Source: Scalesia atractyloides (taxonomy: Eukaryota; Streptophyta; Magnoliopsida; Asterales; Asteraceae). Taken from it: DNA of 64,000 bases. This document shows, one piece after another, positions 57,937 to 64,000 of the stretch. The translations under genes and the position numbers were made by a program. How positions within the stretch are numbered: the stretch's first letter is position 1; each line of letters starts with the position of its first letter. Below the pieces are notes generated by a model. It worked only from the letters and a program-made list of their open reading frames with translations, was not told the origin of the DNA and ran no database searches. Location: contig CAMTDV010000013.1 in assembly GCA_947069175.1 (NCBI GenBank), forward strand, positions 53,822,610 through 53,886,609. Reading direction: 5' to 3'.

Positions 57937-58670
57937 CTGGTACAATTTATGCATACGATATAGAAATAAACATGTGTTTTATTTTGACCGAAAACGATAA
58001 AATCGAACATCGGTAACGACAATGATGTTGTTTGAACGGTACCGATCGGTTCAAATTGTCACGGTATTGTTAGCTATATTCATTTTTTGTCACATATAGG
58101 GTGCGTAGATGATAAGTTAATGAAACCGAAAACCATAAAAGTGAATACAGGTATTGGTACCGATATTGTTTGGTATGGTATGGTATGCTAACGATGCGAT
58201 GTCAATTTATCGATAAAAACTAAAAATAAATACAAGTACCTGACTGATTTTATTTGCTCACTTCACAATGGTAGAGGTATGGTATTTGTTCTCAAACAAG
58301 GCACCATAAAAATTAATACATATCGGTACCAATGTTGTTCGATTTAGTACAGTATTGCAGCGATACTATCATAGTTTATTGGGAAAAGGAAAAAACAATA
58401 AATATAAATATTTGTAACTATACACATTTTGTTCAATCTGTAATGGTTTGGATTGGTATAATAGCGACACAATAGTTGTATTCAAAAAAAAAATTATACT
58501 GCAAACCAACCAAACATATATCAACAACTGAACAACATCATATTCGGTTTTAATATTTTCCATCGATGTAAGGTTTTCTCTTTCGATTGTTGTAATGAGT
58601 GACGGTATCGTAACAAACAAAACATATACCGACCAAATTTCCACCGCGAAGCACCGGGAAATATCACTAG
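57937..58670 (+). mobile_element. Helitron-like repeat, right of element B
   Basis: It is colinear with 4236-4913. It ends in a hairpin (TTTCC...GGGAAA with a CCGCGAAGCACCGG core) followed by ATATCACTAG before T (58670). Together with 46608-47173 it forms the target copy split by B. Confidence 0.6.
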
Positions 58671-60291
58671 TTATTATTATTTTTATTATTAATTTTATTA
58701 TTATTATTATTATATGATGATGATGAATTGAAAATCATGATAAATAGTGATTAATATTTTAAAGTGTTTATTTATTTTTTAATACTAATTTTTAAGTTAT
58801 TTATTTTCTTTTTTATTAACATTTTTTTTCAGCATGACTATTTTTTAATAATACATGTTCGTTAACTTTTTTAGATAAAAACATTGTGATATAATTTTTA
58901 TTGAAATTGGCTACGGTGTCGCTATAGTACTAAATTGAACCAAAGCGACAATGTGATAATTTATTATTCTGCAGTATTTATTTATTTTAAATACTTTATT
59001 CATCATTTATTTTGATTTCTTTTTTCTAATTACTTGCATTCTATGTTTATTTCTTTTAACATTGTGATAAAATTCTATTGAAAACAATGCATGTATGGTT
59101 ACCGATACCTGTATTCTTTTTTATACTTTCCAATTTCAATAATTATTCATTTGTACAACTCTACATGTGACATAAACGAATATCTATACAAGTATTGTGA
59201 TGATCTGAACCAATCATAACCGTTCGAACAACATCGGTGTCGGTATCTTCGTTCGTTTTTTTACCGGCTCATATTGATGTAAAACGCATGTTGATTTTTA
59301 TACCAAATGCATGTATCATACCAGTATCTTAAGGAACCTAGCCAGTACAATCCATTACTCACGGTAACGTACTGCCGCAACACGTGGTGAAATAACCTAA
59401 TTGTTTATGAATAGAAACCTTTGATGAAGAGTAGCTCATCAATTTTAACTATTTGTTTTTAGTGGTACTTCATTACCACTTAATTTAAAATTTTAATCAA
59501 TTTTAAGTATTTGTTTATTAGATCTATTTTATTTAACATTTAATTTATTTTTAATGATAATAACTATCTTTCTTTAACTTTTAAAAAATTCTAAATTTGT
59601 TTTTATGTTTTTTTTCCTATTTTTAACATTTCAAAATATTTGTCCACGCGTTGTGGCTGAATGTTATTATAGACATTGGATCGGTATCGGTTCAGTTTGT
59701 TATAGTAAATATACAATACATCCATCCGGTATAGAAATAAACACGTGTTTTACATCGAACAAACAAACACCGATACTAGCAACGATGTTGTTCAAACGGT
59801 ATCGGTATATTGAGATTGTCTCGGTACTAGTACCAATATTCAATTATCGTCACAGAAAGAGTTTTATAAATAAAAATTTTCAAAACCAAAAACCATAAAA
59901 ATATATATACAGGTAACGATACCGGTGTTGTTTGGTAAGGTACGGTAGCTTACGTTGTCAGTTTATCTTTATCGAAATAAAAACAACAAAAATAAATATC
60001 GGTACCGAAACCGATGCTCGTTCGGTTCATTATGGTAGTGGCATTGAATCCGTTATCAATCAGGAAACCAAAAATTAATACATATCGGTACAAATGTTGT
60101 TTGATTTTGTTCGATACGATATGGTAGTGATACGATGTCAATTTATCGAAAGCAAAAACAATAAAAATAAAATACAAATGTTGTTGTTCAGTAGGTTTCC
60201 TAAGATACCGACATAGTATTTGTTTTCAATAAAATTTATATCGCAATGTTGAAAAAACCAAACTCAGAACACGAATAAACCAAATCAATAT
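58671..60291 (+). mobile_element. second Helitron-like unit, right copy
   Basis: It begins (TTA)n and parallels 4914-5900 and 6590-7340 without the block at 5930-6590. No terminal hairpin is seen at its right end; it is cut at AATAT by the LTR of element G. There is no coding sequence. Confidence 0.55.
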
Positions 60292-60641
60292 TGTTGGGCC
60301 CTGAAGGTTTATATCTTAGTTATTATTAGTGGTTTTGGCTAGTTTGTCATGTTCATGTTTAAAAAGCTTGGGCGCAATGGGCTTAGGTTTAGGGGGAGCT
60401 TTAGGCTAAACCTTCCCCTATATATTCTTGTTTAATTCATTTGTTTAAAGTTGTTGACTCTATTGCTTTTGCTGTAACTTGTATCTAACAATCATATTCT
60501 ATGCAAGTTAAGCTTTTTGGTCAATTGCATTCTGTTTCATCTTTGTTTCTTGTGATTCTTACCGAACTAGTTTGATTGTGTGATTCCGCCACCAATCAAA
60601 CTAATTGGGACATCTTTGTAGATCCGTTTTCAGGACTTACA
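60292..60641 (+). repeat. 5' LTR of copia G (350 bp)
   Basis: It starts TGTTGGGCCCTGAAG and ends CAGGACTTACA. An inverted repeat GGTTTAG...CTAAACC (60386-60412) lies immediately before the TATA box TATATAT (60419-60425). The primer site follows within three bases, confirming the end. Confidence 0.9.
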
Positions 60642-60643
60642 AT

Positions 60644-60655
60644 TGGTATCAGAGC
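60644..60655 (+). promoter_or_regulatory. primer binding site of copia G
   Basis: TGGTATCAGAGC, complementary to the initiator-Met tRNA 3' end, starts three bases after the LTR. Confidence 0.92.
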
Positions 60656-61440
60656 CTATTGAACCTGTTTCTAGGCTTAGATTGATATCACATTGTTTCA
60701 GTTTTCTTTGCGGAAGCTGCGGAGTTGCTGTGTCATGGTCTTCTTTGAAGTTTTGCTATTTTTGGAAATTTGGTAACTGTTCCGGATAATCTGCTTGAAG
60801 AATTGCTGATTTCGGATCATCCTGGGTGTTTTCGGGTAAAAGACGTTGCCTGCGATTGTTGCTGCTTCGAATAGAACTCATTAACTTCGGATCATTTTCA
60901 TTGATTTCGGATCTGCGATTGTTGCTGCTTCGAATAGAACTCATTAATTTCGGATCATTTTTATTGATTTCAGATCATTTTCAATGATTTCAGAATGTAT
61001 CTGCAGTCTCAGATTGCCTGTTTCGAATAAAAACTATTTGAAGATCTCGGATAATTTGTTGTAGGATTTCTCGAGATTTCTATTGCCAAGTTTACTATAT
61101 TTTGAATCCCTGACTTTTTAGAAGTTTGTTACTAACAGCTGTTATTTTGCAGGATTTCGGATAACTGTTCAGAATTCATCATTTCGAATAAAGTTTTTGA
61201 ATAGCATTTCGGATTGTTTCAGACAAGAACATTTCGGATAGACTTTATTCGAATCAACACTGTTTTGGATCACTGTCTCAGTTTAACACTGTTTTGAATC
61301 AACTCTGTTTCGGATAGACTTTTTTGATAAGCACCATTTCGAATAGACTTTTCGGATAGACCACTGCTTTGAGACCATTGTTCAGGACTGTTCATATTTT
61401 AAAAATTATCTAATTTCATTATTCGGTAATTATAAAATTA
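60656..61440 (+). other. leader of copia G with TTCGGAT/TTCGAAT repeats
   Basis: The leader holds some 20 occurrences of TTTCGGAT, TTCGAATA and close variants. One unit containing GCGATTGTTGCTGCTTCGAA is duplicated exactly at about 60854 and 60916. No long plus-strand frame is present before the gag ATG at 61441. Confidence 0.8.
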
Positions 61441-61749
61441 ATGATGAACTCAAACGCGATGATGACTGCTACGAACCTTACAAATGCTACCTTAGCTGCC
61501 CTTCACTCTCTAACTGTGGTCCTTCACCAGGAACTTGACAAGATAATAGGCACTTCCACTAAGTATCCTAGGCTGCTGTATGGGGATGATTACTATGAAT
61601 GGAAGTTTTGGTTTGAACAGTATTGCAAAGCAAAGGAACCAGGTGTTTGGATAAGTATCAGAGATGGACCTAGAACCATAATGTACGCTACTAAAGCTGA
61701 TCCGCAAACTCAGATTCCAAAGCCTACAAATTTGTTGACAAAAGGGGAT
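61441..61749 (+). pseudogene. gag N-terminal part of copia G, interrupted
   Basis: The frame starts MMNSNAMMTATNLTNATLAA and runs to KYPRLLYGDDYYEWKFWFEQ and YCKAKEPGVWISIRDGPRTI, a pattern typical of copia gag N-termini (L-DDY-W--RF---). It ends at LLTKGD, where the LTR of H begins; residues read beyond 61749 come from that LTR. About 103 codons of gag are visible, and no break occurs before the insertion. Confidence 0.82.
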
Positions 61750-62143
61750 TGTAGGATCGTTTTGTCCAATAGCAAAGGTCCTAATATGAGTATCTAGTCC
61801 ATACGCACGGAATTCATATGAATTAGTGACAATTAACAAGATTATTTCATCAATTAATGATTTCGTTTAATGTTTAACAGTTACAAATGACCAGGAAATC
61901 CGACAGAGCTTCGCCGTCTCAGTCGCAAAAGTTCTACACACTAACACCTCACATAACCTATATATAGACATGCTACCTTCGTGCGAGGGTAGTTTATCTT
62001 CGCACAAAGGTAATTTACCTTCGTGCAAAGGTAGACTCACCTTCAAGCGAAGTTATATATAAACAACTTAATATCTATAGTTTCGCCCTATTACAAATAT
62101 AGACACATCCCTAAGATGTAGCAATAGACATTATGCACCAACA
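61750..62143 (-). repeat. 3' LTR of element H (394 bp)
   Basis: On the minus strand it runs TGTTGGTGC...GATCCTACA. Palindromic CTTCGTGCGAAG-like motifs (61978-62055; four units) are followed by TATATATA as the TATA box (61959-61966). Confidence 0.88.
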
Positions 62144-62205
62144 AACTCCCCCTTGGATGTTGCCGTAGTCTTGGTCTGTTTTCAAAAAAGTTCAAATATT
62201 TGACT

Positions 62206-62511
62206 TTAACGTCCAAAGAAATTCTTGTGCGGCTTCATACGCTCTTCAGACGGTATTGGCGTTTGATCAGTTGCAGGAGCCCACTTCATAAACTTAAATA
62301 TTCTTAAACGAGCTTCTTTAGACTTTTCTTTGATCTTCACCAATCTTTGTTCCTCTTTCATAAACTCTTCTTGCTCTAACTCTCTCCATGTTGATTCCCA
62401 CATTTTCCCTAAAATAATACGATGAGCATAGTAAACATTAATCACGCCTTGGTATTCACATTGTAACGGATCTTGTTGAAGAACAAACATTTTATATCTT
62501 CCTTTGAACAA
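62206..62511 (-). CDS. last ORF of element H, unknown function
   Basis: This 101-codon open frame ends about 60 bp before the 3' LTR of H. It starts MFKGRYKMFVLQQDPLQCEY and contains INVYYAHRIILGKMWESTWR, a charged helix ELEQEEFMKEEQRLVKIKEK and the end HKNFFGR. It is strongly helical and basic/acidic, with no catalytic motif, zinc knuckle, signal peptide or membrane segment. The frame has no stops, which suggests recent decay or some constraint. RNase H motifs are absent, so it is either an extra 3' gene or what remains after an internal deletion that joined an early coding part to the 3' end. No gene family is recognised with confidence. Confidence 0.55.
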   Translation of the reverse strand: MFKGRYKMFVLQQDPLQCEYQGVINVYYAHRIILGKMWESTWRELEQEEFMKEEQRLVKIKEKSKEARLRIFKFMKWAPATDQTPIPSEERMKPHKNFFGR

Positions 62512-62794
62512 TTCACTAGCTACATCGGGTCTAGTATCTGCAGGCTATCTTCGTGCGAGGATAGTTATCTTCGTGCGAAGATAACTTCTTTGAGCGAAGG
62601 TAAAACTGATTTTTAATATTTTGTCCATTTTAACCAGTTTTAACAACCAACTCAGTTGACCAAGGCCAAGTTAATGACCTTGGTTGAACACTTTGTGATC
62701 AAACCAATGTTTTAAGCAATGTAAAGTTTCAAGTTAATGAACTTTTGATCTTTTCACAGTATTTTCACAATTCAGATAAGCTCCCTACCCGTTG
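62512..62794. other. non-coding part of element H with TCGTGCGA-type palindromes
   Basis: At 62540-62600 TATCTTCGTGCGAGGATA, TTATCTTCGTGCGAAGATAA and CTTTGAGCGAAGG repeat the motif of its LTR. No gene was found. The remainder is AT-rich and contains CAAGGCCAAGTTAATGACCTTGG, an inverted repeat. Confidence 0.65.
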
Positions 62795-63573
62795 TGTTAG
62801 GATCCGAGTTTGAAACTGTTATGAAAGTTCAAAGGATGAAAGATGAAAGATAATAAATCAGATGAACATGCAGCGGAATGATGAACTTTAATTCATAACA
62901 ATTGAGAGATTGTTTTCATTGTCATGCTTCCGTAATTGTAATGACTTGCATATAACTCGCAATCTCCCCCTCAGCCTAAGATCACTAATTTGTTCGTACA
63001 GAATGTAAGGAAGAAATGTTAGATTGATAAGTGATGAAATGTGATCCAATAGAACAGTACAGGCACTGTTATATTTATACTACAGTTCTAACCACTAAGC
63101 GTCTTATGATGATGTCAGTAGGAAAGTGACATACAACAATATCAACAAACTAACAACATCTACTAAGCTAACCACTGATATAGCTAAACATTACAAAGAC
63201 TGATAGTAAACACTGATGAGACATCCTTTGTTGGCCTTCAGTAGAGTCTTGCCTTGGCAGACCTTTAGCCTTAGTCTTCAACAGAGCTTTGCCTTGGTAG
63301 ACCTTTAGCAACAGAGCTTTGCCTTGGCAGACCTTTAGCTTTAGTCTTCAACAGAGCTTTGCCTTGGCAGACCTTTGGCTTTAGTATTCAACAGAGCTTT
63401 GCCTTAGCAACCTTCAGCTTTAGTCTTCAAAAGTATTTTGCTATGCAAGACCTTTGACATTTTGTATTCAACAGAGCTTGACTCTAGTAGATGTTTTATT
63501 ATTATTAGGATTAGAGGTTGTAGTATATTTTGGCTTTCTATCATCTATTCTTTTGTACGGTTCAATTCCAACA
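62795..63573 (-). repeat. 3' LTR of element J (779 bp)
   Basis: On the minus strand it runs TGTTGGAATTGAACC...GGATCCTAACA. It contains about five to six tandem 40-bp units (63235-63475) built on CAACAGAGCTTTGCCTTGGC and AGACCTTTAGC. A TATA-like TATAAATATAA lies at about 63070-63080. Near 62945-62975 a CTCCCCCTCAG run is seen. Confidence 0.82.
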
Positions 63574-63612
63574 ATCCCCTCTAGAACAGATGATGCCAAA
63601 ATAAAAGCTTTA

Positions 63613-63933
63613 TTACTGATCTTTATTCCTCATTGATGATTCCCTTATTTGTCCTTTGAATTGAAGTTCAAAGTCCAGGGCAATCATATCATCTACATCC
63701 CTTTCAAGCTCAAGATTCAGCAGGTCTTGGAGGTCAGCTGCATCTAGACCATATGCATCCTCCATTCTTATCCTTTGAGCTCTACCATCTGACCTGAGTA
63801 GTGTCAATTCATGGGTGTGTTTGGAAGACTTCCATTTTAGGATTTTTGAGTCAGATGGTTTTCTTGGGAGTAGGGTTATTTGTGATGAGTTTGGTGAGAT
63901 GGGTCTGCTTATATATGTTGAAAGTGTGGCCAT
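63613..63933 (-). CDS. last ORF of element J, unknown function
   Basis: This 106-codon open frame starts MATLSTYISRPISPNSSQIT and contains KSSKHTHELTLLRSDGRAQR, MEDAYGLDAADLQDLLNLEL and DFELQFKGQIRESSMRNKDQ. It ends 23 bp before the polypurine tract and LTR of J. The middle is a predicted beta-turn and acidic-helix region. There is no RNase H, zinc knuckle or membrane motif. Its position parallels the last ORF of H, but the two proteins share no obvious sequence. It may be an accessory 3' gene or the tail of a longer protein that begins before the first visible ATG, since the 3' strand context continues to the window edge. Confidence 0.5.
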   Translation of the reverse strand: MATLSTYISRPISPNSSQITLLPRKPSDSKILKWKSSKHTHELTLLRSDGRAQRIRMEDAYGLDAADLQDLLNLELERDVDDMIALDFELQFKGQIRESSMRNKDQ

Positions 63934-64000
63934 AAGCTTATCACTTGCAGCATCAGTATGGTATAAAATTTAGTTCTTAATCCCCTCCTTTCTTAACTCT

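Larger units (their letters stand above)
60292..61749 (+). mobile_element. Ty1/copia element G, 5' end only
   Basis: The LTR (60292-60641), primer site, repeat-rich leader and first part of gag are present. Element H then interrupts it, and the rest lies beyond or is lost. Confidence 0.85.
61750..62794 (-). mobile_element. copia-like element H, 3' end
   Basis: On the minus strand a 3' LTR (62143-61750) is preceded by the polypurine run CCAAGGGGGAGTT (62156-62144) and, upstream, an unclassified ORF. The LTR start TGTTGGTGCATAATGTC equals that of copia F, so H belongs to a related family. It lies in the gag gene of G. The upstream part is cut by the LTR of J at 62795. Confidence 0.8.
62795..64000 (-). 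mobile_element. LTR retroelement J, 3' end
   Basis: On the minus strand a 3' LTR (63573-62795) is preceded by the purine run TCTAGAGGGGAT (about 63585-63574) and by an ORF (63933-63613) that continues the element beyond the window. A copia-like nature is inferred from TGTTGGAAT and the LTR size; no polymerase code is in view. Confidence 0.75.

Noticed and set aside
59605..59898. 97-codon plus-strand frame
   Set aside because: It lies in the Helitron-like repeat. The matching region at 6700-6990 has stops, so there is no sign of coding constraint.

Overview
The window looks like repeat-dense nuclear DNA from a eudicot plant. It is AT-rich, has no operon structure and no convincing host gene, and is filled with nested LTR retrotransposons. 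The element types (Ty3/gypsy chromoviruses with initiator-Met tRNA primer sites, long-gag Ty1/copia elements, Helitron-like and MULE-like elements) resemble Asteraceae genomes. That family assignment is an inference from recollection; no search was run.

Layout. 1-4205: a deleted Ty3/gypsy chromovirus (A), with an LTR remnant, an integrase C-terminus and a complete 3' LTR. 4206-7545: Helitron-like repeats rich in GGTACC and CCGATACC palindromes. 7546-12426: AT-rich DNA with telomere-like repeats, tandem and direct duplications, a captured gene fragment and a MULE-type MITE. 12427-21312: gypsy element C, with a complete 5' LTR and a truncated 3' LTR. 21313-23375: the first 60% of an LTR of the E family (D). 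23376-43750: copia element F on the minus strand, lacking its 3' end. F is split by gypsy element E (29216-42538, 5-bp target duplication GCAAA) and by a scrambled copia LTR at 28231-28697. 43751-47173: Helitron-like DNA and a second copy of the 10.4-12.4 kb segment. 47174-57931: gypsy element B, complete, with target duplication TATCA. 57937-60291: more Helitron-like DNA. 60292-64000: the 5' end of copia G, interrupted by minus-strand copia H, which abuts the 3' end of minus-strand retroelement J.

How the parts relate. The gypsy elements keep the order gag, protease, reverse transcriptase, RNase H, integrase, chromodomain. All are broken by stops, frameshifts or deletions, so they would depend on proteins supplied from elsewhere. 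Nesting and intact paralogous sites give a relative order: the Helitron-like DNA and the duplicated segment are oldest, then C and F, then D in C and E in F. A deletion joined D to F. The most unusual features are a proline/histidine-rich ORF and a 66-bp minisatellite in E, repeated TCGTACGA-type palindromes in the LTR and leader of F, unclassified last ORFs in H and J, and a recurring palindrome-before-TATA arrangement in unrelated LTRs.
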